From positions 1 to 64,000 of the forward strand of contig CANMKX010000020.1 in NCBI GenBank assembly GCA_947498595.1: DNA of 64,000 nt, written 5' to 3'. A program made the translations under genes and the position numbers. A model generated the notes under the pieces. That model did no database searches. It was given only the letters and a program-made list of their open reading frames with translations, and was not told the DNA's origin. Each line of letters starts with the position of its first letter. The stretch's first letter is position 1. Positions 6,238 through 16,039 of the stretch are shown here, piece after piece. The stretch comes from an uncultured Aquimarina sp. Lineage in GTDB: Bacteria > Bacteroidota > Bacteroidia > Flavobacteriales > Flavobacteriaceae.

Positions 6238-7386
6238 ATGGGGATTTTTGATGAAATAAAGAAAAAGCTTAGTCACGAATTTATAGATATCATAGAGTGG
6301 CTTGATAACACAAACGATACTATTGTACATCGATTTGAGCGTTATCAAAATGAAATTAAAAATGGAGCACAACTTATTGTAAGAGAAGGGCAAACAGCTG
6401 TTTTTATTAGCGAAGGTAGACTTGCCGATGTTTTTACTCCTGGAACATATACCCTTAGCACACAAAACCTACCTTTACTTAGCACTTTGAAAGGCTGGAA
6501 ATATGGATTTAACAGTCCTTTTAAAGCGGAAGTTTATTTTGTAAACACACGCTTGTTTACTGATGAAAAATGGGGAACAAAAAACCCTATTACACTTAAT
6601 GATGATCGTTTTGGTTTTGTAGAAGTTAGAGCTTTTGGAACCTATGCTTTCAGAATTAATGATGCCGGTAAATTTATTGTGGATATTGTAGGTACTGATG
6701 CAAATTTCACCAATTATGAGATTAATGAGCATTTAAAAAGCTTAATTACTACTCGCTTTACAGATACTATTGGAGAAGCTAATCTTCCTATTGAACTTTA
6801 TGCCAAGAACACAAATGAATTATCTGAAACTTGTCAAGAAGTTATGCAAGCAGAATTCAATTCTGTAGGGATATCCCTTGAAAAATTCTACATCGAAAAT
6901 GTATCGATGCCAGAAGATCTTAAAAAAGAGATTTATGAGTATAGTCGTTTAGACAAACTTGACTTAGATAAGCTTACTAAATTTAAAGCTGCTAAGGCAA
7001 TTGAAGTAGCTGCTGCTAACGAAGGCGGTACAGCTGGAGCTGGAATGGGAATGGGAATGGGATTCGCTTTGGCTCAACAAATGGGAGGTATGATGAATCC
7101 AACTCAATCACAACAACCTCAACAGCAAACATATCAACAACCTAATAACACGCAAGGAACACCACCTCCAATGCCTGCACAGGTTCAATATTTTTACGCA
7201 TTTAATGGCCAACAATCTGGACCGGTTTCTTTTGAACAGTTAAAGTCTTTATTTGCAAATCGTACTGTTAATAAAGATTCTTTAGTTTGGAAACAAGGCA
7301 TGGCTAATTGGTCTGCTTTAAAGGATGTTGAGGAATTAAAAGTTTTCTTAGGTGGTAATACACCCCCTCCATTACCTAACCTATAG
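6238..7386 (+). CDS. YdjI-like SPFH protein with GYF_2 domain
   Basis: A 382-residue protein. Residues 1 to about 250 form an SPFH/band-7 domain of the YdjI ('virion core protein-like') type, starting MGIFDEIKKKL and including the REGQTAVFISEGRLADVF block. A Gly/Met-rich patch (GAGMGMGMG, about 260-285) and a Q/P-rich linker follow. Residues about 318-370 are a GYF_2 domain (YFYAFNGQQSGPVSFEQL ... LVWKQGMANWSAL). There is no transmembrane helix, so it probably acts as a membrane-associated scaffold on the cytoplasmic side. In Bacillus, YdjI works with YdjG/YdjH to recruit PspA to stressed membrane; the next gene here is a YdjG-like protein, but PspA is absent from the window. Confidence 0.85.
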   Translation: MGIFDEIKKKLSHEFIDIIEWLDNTNDTIVHRFERYQNEIKNGAQLIVREGQTAVFISEGRLADVFTPGTYTLSTQNLPLLSTLKGWKYGFNSPFKAEVYFVNTRLFTDEKWGTKNPITLNDDRFGFVEVRAFGTYAFRINDAGKFIVDIVGTDANFTNYEINEHLKSLITTRFTDTIGEANLPIELYAKNTNELSETCQEVMQAEFNSVGISLEKFYIENVSMPEDLKKEIYEYSRLDKLDLDKLTKFKAAKAIEVAAANEGGTAGAGMGMGMGFALAQQMGGMMNPTQSQQPQQQTYQQPNNTQGTPPPMPAQVQYFYAFNGQQSGPVSFEQLKSLFANRTVNKDSLVWKQGMANWSALKDVEELKVFLGGNTPPPLPNL

Positions 7387-7456
7387 TTAAAATCATTAAT
7401 TATTTATATCTAAAACACATTAATGATTCAATTATTAATGTGTTTTAATACTATTT

Positions 7457-8566
7457 ATGGATACCGAAAAAAAAGGAGTAGCTGAACAAAAAAAAGCATG
7501 CATCAATTGTGGTGCTGAATTAAAATATAAACCTGGTACTGCTCAAGTTAAATGTGAATATTGTGGTCATGAGGAAACAATAGAACAAGACGGTCAAGAG
7601 TTTCAAGAACTCGATTTAAAACCATATTTAAAAGAATTAGGATCACAATCTCATTCTGAAGAAATACTAATGCTACAATGTAAGAATTGTGGTGCAAATC
7701 AACATATTGAAGAAAATTACAAATCATTACATTGCGTATATTGTAGCACACCTTTAATTATCGAAGATGCTCAAAAAGAAGACTGGATTCTTCCTGGAGC
7801 AATCTTACCTTTTCAATTTGATCAAAAAAAATCACATCAAATTTTTTCTAACTGGGTAAAAGGATTATGGTTTGCTCCTAATAATCTTAAAAAAGCTGCG
7901 CTTGATCCACAACACACCAAAGGTTTGTATTTACCTTATTGGACCTTTGACGCTCAGCTATATGCACAATACAGAGGAGAACGAGGTGATTATTATTATG
8001 TTACTGTTCCTTATACAACTACTGAGAATGGAAAGACAGTAACTCGCACACGTCAAGAACAACGAACACGTTGGTCACCAGCTAATGGTGATATTCAAGG
8101 TTTTGTTGATGATACTTTAATCAAAGCTTCTGATCAAAAAAGAAATCCCATTCCTCAAAAAATCTCTAATTGGAAATTAGATGCTTTGCAATCATTTAAT
8201 AGTAATTTTTTATCCGGTTTTGTTACCGAAAAGTACACTATTCCATTAAAAGAAGGTCATTTATCTTCAACAAAGGAAGCAGAAAAAATTGCGCGTTCTT
8301 GGGCTAGAAAAGATATTGGAGGTGATACACAAAGAGTACATCAAATACAGATGCAACTAAGTGATGAAACTTTTAAACATATCTTGTTACCTGTATATAT
8401 AAGTGCCTATCAATATACTGGAAAAAAATATCGCTTTTATATTAACGGACAAACAGGAACGATTTCAGGAAAAAGACCTTATTCATTTTGGAAAATATTT
8501 TTCACAGTTATTCTTGTAATAATCGTTCTATCTATAATTGGATATATAACTTCAAAAAACAATTAA
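7457..8566 (+). CDS. YdjG-like double zinc-ribbon membrane protein
   Basis: A 369-residue protein with two N-terminal zinc ribbons: Cys15/18 with Cys33/36 and Cys75/78 with Cys93/96. A conserved central domain follows, including LYLPYWTFDAQ and a repeated Tyr-rich strand region. One transmembrane helix lies near the C-terminus (about 343-363, FFTVILVIIVLSIIGYI). Homologues are often mislabelled as replication factor Y or phage replication proteins because of the zinc ribbon. Together with the SPFH gene 70 bp upstream it matches the YdjG/YdjI pair of the Bacillus membrane-stress operon, so a membrane-associated role is likely. It is convergent with the hydrolase gene and the two ends overlap by four bases. 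Confidence 0.8.
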   Translation: MDTEKKGVAEQKKACINCGAELKYKPGTAQVKCEYCGHEETIEQDGQEFQELDLKPYLKELGSQSHSEEILMLQCKNCGANQHIEENYKSLHCVYCSTPLIIEDAQKEDWILPGAILPFQFDQKKSHQIFSNWVKGLWFAPNNLKKAALDPQHTKGLYLPYWTFDAQLYAQYRGERGDYYYVTVPYTTTENGKTVTRTRQEQRTRWSPANGDIQGFVDDTLIKASDQKRNPIPQKISNWKLDALQSFNSNFLSGFVTEKYTIPLKEGHLSSTKEAEKIARSWARKDIGGDTQRVHQIQMQLSDETFKHILLPVYISAYQYTGKKYRFYINGQTGTISGKRPYSFWKIFFTVILVIIVLSIIGYITSKNN

Positions 8567-9270
8567 TTCGATCCAATCCAAGGTATTAAGACATCTTTTA
8601 ATCTAAATGGTTGTTCTAGAGGTATCATATGTCCTGTTTTTTTAATTATATATGAAGTACCATTTCTTAAATGTTCTTTAAAATCATGCATTGTTGTGGG
8701 TGGCACCAACATATCGTCTTCTCCACTAACTAATAAAATAGGTATTAATAATGTTTCAGCTTCAGTTAAAAGCGATTTCCGTTGAGAAGTTGCTTTTAAT
8801 TGACGTATTAAAGTTTCTTTACCTAAATCTTGATCCATCTCTTTTATTACTTCAATTATTTTTTCATTAGTACGATGATCTGGATGTATAAATTGGTGTA
8901 TTCTTTGTTTAGAAATCCCTTTATAAACATGCTTGCTTAAAAAAGAAATTGTTTGCTCTCTCATTTTTTTTTCTTCTGAGTCTAATCCAACTGGACTTAC
9001 CGCAATTAACCCTAACTTCGATACCTTTTCAGGAAAAGAAATTGCAAAGTTTAATGCTGCATATCCTCCTAAAGAAAAACCAATTAAAACTGAAGGTTTC
9101 TTTATCGTTTTATAAATTATTTCATTGATTTCATCAAAAGATTCTCCTTTGGTTATATCTATATATCTAGGTACAAATTTTTCTTCAAAATAAGGAAATA
9201 CATATTTCCATAATCGTTCATCACACATTGTACCTGAAAGAAAAAAAACTTCTCTTCTATGGGTTTTCAT
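8563..9270 (-). CDS. Alpha/beta hydrolase
   Basis: A 235-residue alpha/beta-hydrolase fold enzyme without a signal peptide. The nucleophile elbow is GFSLGG (Ser66), the acid is in SGEDDMLVPP (Asp185 or 186) and the base in KTGHMIPLEQP (His214), so the catalytic triad is complete. The oxyanion region is near LSGTMCDERLW at the N-terminus, a pattern shared with MenH-like and esterase-like hydrolases. No pathway neighbour identifies the substrate. Confidence 0.85.
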   Translation of the reverse strand: MKTHRREVFFLSGTMCDERLWKYVFPYFEEKFVPRYIDITKGESFDEINEIIYKTIKKPSVLIGFSLGGYAALNFAISFPEKVSKLGLIAVSPVGLDSEEKKMREQTISFLSKHVYKGISKQRIHQFIHPDHRTNEKIIEVIKEMDQDLGKETLIRQLKATSQRKSLLTEAETLLIPILLVSGEDDMLVPPTTMHDFKEHLRNGTSYIIKKTGHMIPLEQPFRLKDVLIPWIGSN

Positions 9271-9432
9271 TGTCCTTTATTTTCAAAGCTAAGCTTTTAT
9301 TAGCACACAGCAAAAACAATCACAACACACTCACAATCAACATACACCTTTTATATTCTACGGTTAACGCATATTTAAATTCTATGTCTTTAACGTATTT
9401 TTATAGCTATCAACAATTAAATCACACACATC

Positions 9433-12423
9433 ATGAAAACAAATCTTTTTTACACATTGATACTTTCTGTGTGTTGCCTTTTCACAGGTAATACCCAAGA
9501 TACATCAATGAAATCGACTTCTCAAAGTAAAGCCGCGTATATGAGGATTATCCCTGCATTATCAAAAATGGATAATATTATATCAGCACAAGGCTTTGAA
9601 CATGTTGCTCCGCCTAAACGAAGAGGAAGCAATACTATTATCCCTGGCAAAGGACTTCCTAAAAACGGAGATCCATTAGTTATGCAACAAAAAAACAGTT
9701 TATCAAGACAAGTTCTTGCTCCGTCAGCATCTTTTGGAGCGCATTCTGGTACAGTACTAAACGATCCTACTGGAGCTATAGGCCCTAATCATTATGTATA
9801 TGCATTCAATTCTGGTTTCGGAATTTTGGATCGAAATGGAAACGTTTTATTACCAGAAGCTTCTCTAGCTACAATTTTCCCTGGGGAAACCTTAGGAGAT
9901 CCAGTTGTTGTATATGATAATTTTGCAGATCGTTTCATTATTATGGAATTTAGTGATTCTCCCAATGGTTTTTTAATTGCTATATGTCAAGGGTCAGATC
10001 CAGTAAATGATGGTTGGTACACTTATCGTTTCAACACGGGGACTTTTCCTGATTACGAAAAATTGTCTATCTGGAGTGATGGCTATTACATTACTGCTAA
10101 TAAAGACCAAAATGCTCCTTCATCAAATGATGTAATATTTGCAGTAGAAAGAGATAAAATGCTTATTGGTGATACTAATGTTCAAATGGTAGGTTTTCCA
10201 TTACCTAATGTTACAACAAATGGTTTCTATAGTCCTGGTGGATTCAATGCTACAGGTACAAGTTTACCTCCAGTAGGCATAGGACATCCTATTGCCTACT
10301 TACAAGATGATTCGTGGTCAGGAGTTTCTCAAGATCATCTAAAAGTTTGGACAGTTAATGTAAATTGGAATAATACTGCAAATTCTACTATTTCAAGTCC
10401 ACAGTTAATTAACACAAGTCCCTTTGATAGTGTATTTGACAATGGTTCGTTTCAAAATTTGGATGAACCTGGTAACGGTCCTGATATAGATGCTTTGCAA
10501 GCAACAATGATGTATATGACAAATTACAGAAGGTTTCCTACTCATAATTCAGCTGTAATGAATTTTGTTGTTGACCTAAACGGAAATGATAGTTTAGCAG
10601 GAATACGTTGGTATGAATTACGACAGACTAGTGATGGTGCTCCATGGACAATTTATCAAGAAGGGACTTATACTCAACCTGATGGGCATAGTGCTTTTTG
10701 CGGAAGTATAAATATGGATTCTCAAGGGAATATTGGACTTGCTTATACGATAGTAAGCAGTACTGTTTATACATCGTTACGTTATACAGGAAGATTAGCT
10801 ACTGATCCTTTAAATACAATGACGGTAATCGAACAAGATATTGTGAATGGTGATCGTCAAAACAACAGAGGAGATGGTCGTTATGGTGATTATTCTCAAA
10901 TGACTATAGACCCACTTGATGATAGAACATTTTGGCATATTGGAGAATATATGAAAGGACCTAATAACGTTAGAAAAAGCCATGTAGCCGCATTTAAACT
11001 AGAGGAAGTAGCACCAGATAATGAAGCTCCATCTACTCCATCTAATGTCACTGCATCAAATACAACTGCAATAGGAACAACATTAAACTGGACAGCATCC
11101 ACAGATAATGTAGGAGTTACCGCTTATGATATTCTACAAAATGGTATTGTAATTGGATCTTCTAATACTACATCTCTTATAGTTACTGGCTTGACTCCAC
11201 AAACAACTTATTCTTTCTCTGTAATTGCTAAAGATGCTGCTGGAAATCAATCTACAGCTAGTAATTCAATTTCGGTAACTACTCTTGCAGGTGGTAGTGG
11301 ATGTAATGGAGGTATTAATACTCCTTATTCCGAAAGTTTTGAAAACACGCTTGGTGCTTGGACTCAAGATACTAATGATGATCTAGATTGGTCTGTTGAT
11401 ACTAATGGGACTCCATCTAATAATACTGGTCCGTCTAATGCAGCAGATGGTTCTTATTATATCTATGTAGAAGCATCAGGAAATGGAACTGGTTACCCTA
11501 ATAAAAAGGCTATTTTAAATTCGCCTTGCTTTGATCTAAATAATGCTAATCAAGCTGCTTTATCTTTCAAATATCATATGTATGGAGATAATAACATGGG
11601 ATCTATTGCATTAGAAGCAAGTAATGATAATGGGACAACTTGGAATAGTTTATGGAATCAAACTGGAAATCAAGGAAATTCTTGGTTAGCTGTTTCAATT
11701 GATCTATCTTCTTATGTTGGTAATGGTCTTCAGTTACGCTTTAACAGAGTAACTGGTAATACTTGGAGAGCTGATATTGCTATAGACGAATTTAGCATAA
11801 CATCTAGTGGCGATACTGGTGGTAATTGTGTTAATGGTGCTATCGACCTTTCAATTACTCTAGACAATTATCCTGAAGAGACTGGATGGACCATTACAAA
11901 TGCAAATGGAACTGTAGTTGCTTCAGAAAATTATTCTTCTTCTAATCCTGACGGGTCTACGGTTAATGAGACTATCGACAACTTGGCTGCTGGTACTTAT
12001 ACTTTTACAATTACAGATTCTTTTGGAGATGGTATTTGTTGTTCATATGGTAATGGGTCATATACGTTATCCTCTTCTTCTGGTAATATCGCTACTGGAG
12101 GTGATTTCGATTCTGAAGAATCAACTGAGTTTTGTATAGGAAGTAGTCTTTCGAATCGTATAGAAACTCATCCACTGAGTGATATCAACGATAAGGATTT
12201 TACAATTTATCCAAACCCTGCATTGAACACATTACATATAAACTCTCAAAACACACCTATAGATGCTATTAAAGTATTTTCAATGTATGGTGTTTTAAGT
12301 AAAGAGTTTACTTCAAAAGAAGTAAATAACCAAATAGATGTTTCAAACTTAGCAGCTGGTACTTACTTTGTAAGAATAACTGCTGGAGAACAAACTATTA
12401 CTCGAAAATTTATAAAAAAATAA
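9433..12423 (+). CDS. Large T9SS-exported multidomain protein
   Basis: A 996-residue secreted protein. It starts with a signal peptide (about 1-21). Residues about 90-525 form a beta-rich domain with repeated GxIGPNHYVYAFN / GDPVVVYDNFADRF type motifs, seen in flavobacterial exoproteins of unknown activity. Then follow a fibronectin type III domain (about 528-618), a MAM-like jelly-roll domain (about 623-791, flanked by Cys), a C-terminal beta domain with the GWTI...GDGICC pattern common after secreted proteases (about 798-902), and the T9SS type A sorting tail (about 921-996: FTIYPNP, LAAGTYFVRI, final ITRKFIKK). It should be exported by type IX secretion and either released or attached to the cell surface. 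No catalytic motif was recognised. A strong terminator follows. Confidence 0.9.
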   Translation: MKTNLFYTLILSVCCLFTGNTQDTSMKSTSQSKAAYMRIIPALSKMDNIISAQGFEHVAPPKRRGSNTIIPGKGLPKNGDPLVMQQKNSLSRQVLAPSASFGAHSGTVLNDPTGAIGPNHYVYAFNSGFGILDRNGNVLLPEASLATIFPGETLGDPVVVYDNFADRFIIMEFSDSPNGFLIAICQGSDPVNDGWYTYRFNTGTFPDYEKLSIWSDGYYITANKDQNAPSSNDVIFAVERDKMLIGDTNVQMVGFPLPNVTTNGFYSPGGFNATGTSLPPVGIGHPIAYLQDDSWSGVSQDHLKVWTVNVNWNNTANSTISSPQLINTSPFDSVFDNGSFQNLDEPGNGPDIDALQATMMYMTNYRRFPTHNSAVMNFVVDLNGNDSLAGIRWYELRQTSDGAPWTIYQEGTYTQPDGHSAFCGSINMDSQGNIGLAYTIVSSTVYTSLRYTGRLATDPLNTMTVIEQDIVNGDRQNNRGDGRYGDYSQMTIDPLDDRTFWHIGEYMKGPNNVRKSHVAAFKLEEVAPDNEAPSTPSNVTASNTTAIGTTLNWTASTDNVGVTAYDILQNGIVIGSSNTTSLIVTGLTPQTTYSFSVIAKDAAGNQSTASNSISVTTLAGGSGCNGGINTPYSESFENTLGAWTQDTNDDLDWSVDTNGTPSNNTGPSNAADGSYYIYVEASGNGTGYPNKKAILNSPCFDLNNANQAALSFKYHMYGDNNMGSIALEASNDNGTTWNSLWNQTGNQGNSWLAVSIDLSSYVGNGLQLRFNRVTGNTWRADIAIDEFSITSSGDTGGNCVNGAIDLSITLDNYPEETGWTITNANGTVVASENYSSSNPDGSTVNETIDNLAAGTYTFTITDSFGDGICCSYGNGSYTLSSSSGNIATGGDFDSEESTEFCIGSSLSNRIETHPLSDINDKDFTIYPNPALNTLHINSQNTPIDAIKVFSMYGVLSKEFTSKEVNNQIDVSNLAAGTYFVRITAGEQTITRKFIKK

Positions 12424-12443
12424 TAGCAACTATTCTTTATACA

Positions 12444-12474
12444 AAAATGGCTCGATATTGTATCGAGCCATTTT
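12444..12474. terminator. Bidirectional terminator between convergent genes
   Basis: A perfect 14-bp inverted repeat (12444-12457 with 12461-12474) with a 3-nt loop, flanked by A and T runs, placed between the stops of the T9SS protein gene and the aldehyde dehydrogenase gene. Confidence 0.9.
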
Positions 12475-12497
12475 ATTGTTTATATACAAACTATATT

Positions 12498-14051
12498 TTA
12501 TAAATCAAATTTGATTCCTTGTGCCAATGGCAATTCTGTTGTATAGTTAATTGTATTTGTTTGACGTCTCATGTACACTTTCCAAGCATCTGATCCAGAC
12601 TCACGTCCTCCACCAGTTTCTTTTTCTCCTCCAAAAGCTCCACCGATCTCAGCTCCAGAAGTTCCAATGTTTACATTTGCAATTCCACAATCTGATCCTG
12701 CAGCAGATAAGAAACGCTCAGCTTCACGTAAATTGTTTGTCATTATCGCCGATGATAATCCTTGAGCTACACCATTTTGTACATCAATAGCATTTTCAAC
12801 ATCTCCTGAATATTTTAATAAATATAATACTGGAGCAAATGTTTCGTGTTGTACGATTTCAAATGAATTTTCTGCTTCAGCTATTGCTGGTTTCACATAG
12901 CATCCACCTTCATAACCTTCACCAGAAAGTACACCACCTTCAACAACGATTTTTCCACCTTGTGCAACTACTTGTTCTAATGCATTTTGGTATCCTTTTA
13001 CTGCGTCAGTATCAATAAGCGGCCCTACGTGATTGTTTTCATCTAATGGGTTACCGATTCTCAATTGACCATATGCATCAACTACTGCATTTTTTACTGT
13101 ATCATAAATAGATTCATGAATAATTAAACGACGTGTTGATGTACAACGTTGTCCTGCTGTACCAACAGCACCAAACACTGCACCAATTACAGTCATTTTA
13201 ATATCAGCATCTGGAGTAACTATAATTGCATTGTTTCCTCCTAACTCTAATAAAGACTTTCCTAAACGTTCTCCAACTGTAGCTGCTACAATCTTACCCA
13301 TTCTAGTTGATCCCGTTGCAGATATCAATGGAATTCTTTTATCAGTAGTCATCATTTCACCTACTTTATAATCTCCATTAATCAAACAAGAAATACCTTC
13401 TGGTAAATCATTATCTTTTAAAACTTTTGCTATAATATTTTGACAAGCAACTCCACACAAAGGTGTTTTCTCACTTGGTTTCCAAACACATACATCACCA
13501 CAAATCCAAGCTAAAGCTGTGTTCCATGCCCAAACTGCTACTGGAAAATTAAATGCTGAAATAATTCCAACAATTCCTAATGAGTGATATTGTTCGTACA
13601 TTCTATGTCCTGGACGTTCTGAATGCATTGTTAGACCATGAAGTTGTCTAGAAAGACCTACAGCAAAATCACAGATATCTATCATTTCCTGAACTTCTCC
13701 TAAACCTTCCTGGTAAGATTTCCCCATTTCGTAAGAAACTAACTTTCCTAAAGGTTCTTTTAATCTACGTAATTCTTCACCAAACTGTCTAACGATTTCC
13801 CCTCTTAAAGGTGCAGGTTTTTGCTTCCATGACTTAAATGCAGTCGATGCAGATGCTACTACCTTTTCATAATCTTCTTTAGTCGTTGTTGACACTTTAC
13901 CGATTAATTCTCCATCCACCGGTGAATATGATGCGATTTCTTCTCCTGATGAGAACCAATTCGAACCTGTTGATGTCCCTTGATTCGTTGGGTTTACTCC
14001 TAATTGACGTAATGCTTCCTGAATCCCGAAATCTGTTGCTATTGCTGCCAT
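12498..14051 (-). CDS. amaB: ALDH7-type semialdehyde dehydrogenase
   Basis: A 517-residue NAD(P)-dependent aldehyde dehydrogenase. The catalytic thiol is Cys303 (GTAGQRCTSTRR), the general base Glu269 (LLELGGNNA) and the oxyanion Asn168 (SAFNFPVAVW). The overall sequence, including GxNWFSSGEE..SxSPVxG and the CGxVCVWKPSEKTPL block, fits the antiquitin/ALDH7 group. Members oxidise alpha-aminoadipate semialdehyde or piperideine-6-carboxylate in lysine breakdown, or serve in detoxification. The neighbour upstream is the tryptophan-catabolism enzyme NbaC, but they are separated by 162 bp and need not share a pathway. A -7-like box TATCTTTA is at 14075-14082 on the minus strand. Confidence 0.88.
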   Translation of the reverse strand: MAAIATDFGIQEALRQLGVNPTNQGTSTGSNWFSSGEEIASYSPVDGELIGKVSTTTKEDYEKVVASASTAFKSWKQKPAPLRGEIVRQFGEELRRLKEPLGKLVSYEMGKSYQEGLGEVQEMIDICDFAVGLSRQLHGLTMHSERPGHRMYEQYHSLGIVGIISAFNFPVAVWAWNTALAWICGDVCVWKPSEKTPLCGVACQNIIAKVLKDNDLPEGISCLINGDYKVGEMMTTDKRIPLISATGSTRMGKIVAATVGERLGKSLLELGGNNAIIVTPDADIKMTVIGAVFGAVGTAGQRCTSTRRLIIHESIYDTVKNAVVDAYGQLRIGNPLDENNHVGPLIDTDAVKGYQNALEQVVAQGGKIVVEGGVLSGEGYEGGCYVKPAIAEAENSFEIVQHETFAPVLYLLKYSGDVENAIDVQNGVAQGLSSAIMTNNLREAERFLSAAGSDCGIANVNIGTSGAEIGGAFGGEKETGGGRESGSDAWKVYMRRQTNTINYTTELPLAQGIKFDL

Positions 14052-14213
14052 CTATTTTTTATTTTTTGAAAGTGTAAAGATAATGTGTTTTTGAATTGAA
14101 ATTGTACTTTGCTAATTTTAGAATCATTTTTTATAATCATTTATTAAATTTCAATCATAAATTAATCAAAATAACTCTATTTAATCGCATATCTAATCAA
14201 TTTGACTTCATAC

Positions 14214-14747
14214 TCATTCTATAAATCTTGAATCAACAGGCATTTCATCTCCACATTGAATACAAGTTCTCAACTCTTTATTGGTATAAAAATCTTTGAA
14301 ATGCTTCAAAAAGTCTTTTTCAATATCTTCTAATTTAAAATAAACTTCATGCAATTTATGATTACAACTATCACAATACCATAATAGTCCATCATTCGAA
14401 GACAACTTATCCCTCTTTCTTTCTATAACCAAACCTATTGAATCTTTATATCTAACAGGAGAATGAGGAATTTTTGCAGGATGTAAATACATATCTCCTG
14501 GCCCTAATTTCATTGTTTTTTTACTTCCATCCTCTTGAATATGCACCTCAATCTCACCTTCTAATTGATAGAATAATTCTTCTGTTTCGTTATAATGATA
14601 ATCTTTACGTGCATTAGGTCCTGCAACTATCATTACAATATAATCTCCAGCATCTCGATATAAGTTTTTATTACCTACTGGGGGTTTTAAAGTATCTCTA
14701 TTCTCTTCAATCCATTGGTTCAGATTAAAAGGTTTTTGAATCGCCAT
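14214..14747 (-). CDS. nbaC: 3-hydroxyanthranilate 3,4-dioxygenase
   Basis: A 177-residue cupin dioxygenase that opens the ring of 3-hydroxyanthranilate, giving 2-amino-3-carboxymuconate semialdehyde, the last enzymatic step before quinolinate in the kynurenine route to NAD. Iron ligands His51, Glu57 and His95, and substrate arginines Arg47 and Arg99, fall at the same numbers as in the well studied bacterial enzyme. The C-terminal rubredoxin-like iron site is complete (Cys125, Cys128, Cys162, Cys165). Length is normal. Other kynurenine genes are not in the window. Confidence 0.95.
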   Translation of the reverse strand: MAIQKPFNLNQWIEENRDTLKPPVGNKNLYRDAGDYIVMIVAGPNARKDYHYNETEELFYQLEGEIEVHIQEDGSKKTMKLGPGDMYLHPAKIPHSPVRYKDSIGLVIERKRDKLSSNDGLLWYCDSCNHKLHEVYFKLEDIEKDFLKHFKDFYTNKELRTCIQCGDEMPVDSRFIE

Positions 14748-14795
14748 AATTATTTTTTAGGTTTTAAAAATACGGATTACTATTATATTTAAAAA

Positions 14796-14836
14796 AGAAA
14801 TCGCCCTAACAAGTTTAACCTTGCAGAGCGATTTCT
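14796..14836 (-). terminator. Terminator-type hairpin between nbaC and the lipoprotein gene
   Basis: A 9-bp inverted repeat (14796-14804 with 14828-14836, AGAAATCGC/GCGATTTCT), followed on the minus strand by TTTTTTAAAT. It lies just after the stop of the lipoprotein gene, before nbaC. Confidence 0.75.
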
Positions 14837-14862
14837 AACTAAATAACCAACCAAAAAAATCT

Positions 14863-15771
14863 TTATTTCGTCAACTTCTTAAAAGTTGTAATCGATATTC
14901 TTTTTCTTTCATTTTGCCTTGATTTAATTTTCTCGGCATTTTTGTATTGAATTAAATTTAATCCTACAAATTCATATGTTGTTCCTGATACAGGATGATA
15001 TAATCTTATTCTTCTGTCGTTAATAACGCTCAATTCAAAGCTTTCATTGCCCAAATAATCATAATCCAGTGTTAATTTTTTTACTGCATTATTTCCTACA
15101 ATAGTATCTACCTCATAATGACCTAGATAATCATAAAATAATATTTCAATATCTGTGCCAATTTGATCTTTTGAGCTTTTAAAATTATCTCCGCTACCAA
15201 ATGGTAAAAACTGGATAAAATTTTCTTCATCAAATTCATTCAAAACTCCTTCTTGACTCGTAAACCTTTTTTCCCAAACTTCGTATTCTTGCAAAAAATA
15301 ATGAATGTTATCATTAAAGACTTGATCATAATCAAAGGTGTTGCGCTGATACCCTATTAAATGATAACTTGTATTTGTTCTGGCATTAAATAATTCAATA
15401 TTGTTATCTCCCAATTGCGTTACTCTAAAATCATACAATCCATCAATATCATGATCAATTGTTAACTCCATTAGATTTGTATTGAAAAACCCTACATCCA
15501 ATCCAAATCCATTACCGTTACTCCCCATACCAACTAAGTTATTATTAGCATAAAAAGTGCCGTTTCTAAAAGATATTGTAAATGCCTTCTGAAGAAATGG
15601 TACTTCTCCATTTCCTTGAGTTCTTTCAATATCTAAATACCATATCTCGTAATCATGTAGCAAATCATTTAATGTAATTGGTTGATCATCGTCAATAACA
15701 ACGGTTGCTGAGCATGACACTAATAAAAAAGTCAACATTATGTATCCTGAAAGTAATTTCAATATTTTCAT
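14863..15771 (-). CDS. Lipoprotein with internal duplication
   Basis: A 302-residue lipoprotein: hydrophobic N-terminus and lipobox LLVSC with the acylated Cys at residue 20. The mature part contains two related halves of about 130 residues. Each starts with an LxDYEIW or LQEYEVW motif, continues with a FNNGTFYANNNLVG-like or glycine-rich strand segment and a short D-YDF / YDYLGNESFEL stretch, and ends in a TxTSYHLIG or GTTYEFVG strand. The second half is followed by a basic tail. This reads as a tandem duplication of a lipocalin-like beta domain, but I do not recognise the family. It is probably attached to the outer membrane facing the periplasm. Confidence 0.75.
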   Translation of the reverse strand: MKILKLLSGYIMLTFLLVSCSATVVIDDDQPITLNDLLHDYEIWYLDIERTQGNGEVPFLQKAFTISFRNGTFYANNNLVGMGSNGNGFGLDVGFFNTNLMELTIDHDIDGLYDFRVTQLGDNNIELFNARTNTSYHLIGYQRNTFDYDQVFNDNIHYFLQEYEVWEKRFTSQEGVLNEFDEENFIQFLPFGSGDNFKSSKDQIGTDIEILFYDYLGHYEVDTIVGNNAVKKLTLDYDYLGNESFELSVINDRRIRLYHPVSGTTYEFVGLNLIQYKNAEKIKSRQNERKRISITTFKKLTK

Positions 15772-16039
15772 ATCATTCTATTTTACAATTACATTTAATG
15801 AAGAACCAAAAGGCATGCCAAAAACACAAGTAATTGATTTTCACTATATTTACATTGACTTATATTTTCTTTACTTTTGGAATCGCAAATTATCCACATA
15901 ATTATTAACAATTTGAGTCATAATTTGCTTTGTAATCATACATTTGATTATACTAATATTTTGATAACCCCATATTGGAATTTTAAACACATACATTGAA
16001 TATTAAATAATAATTCAATGACTTTTAAATCGAATTTAG

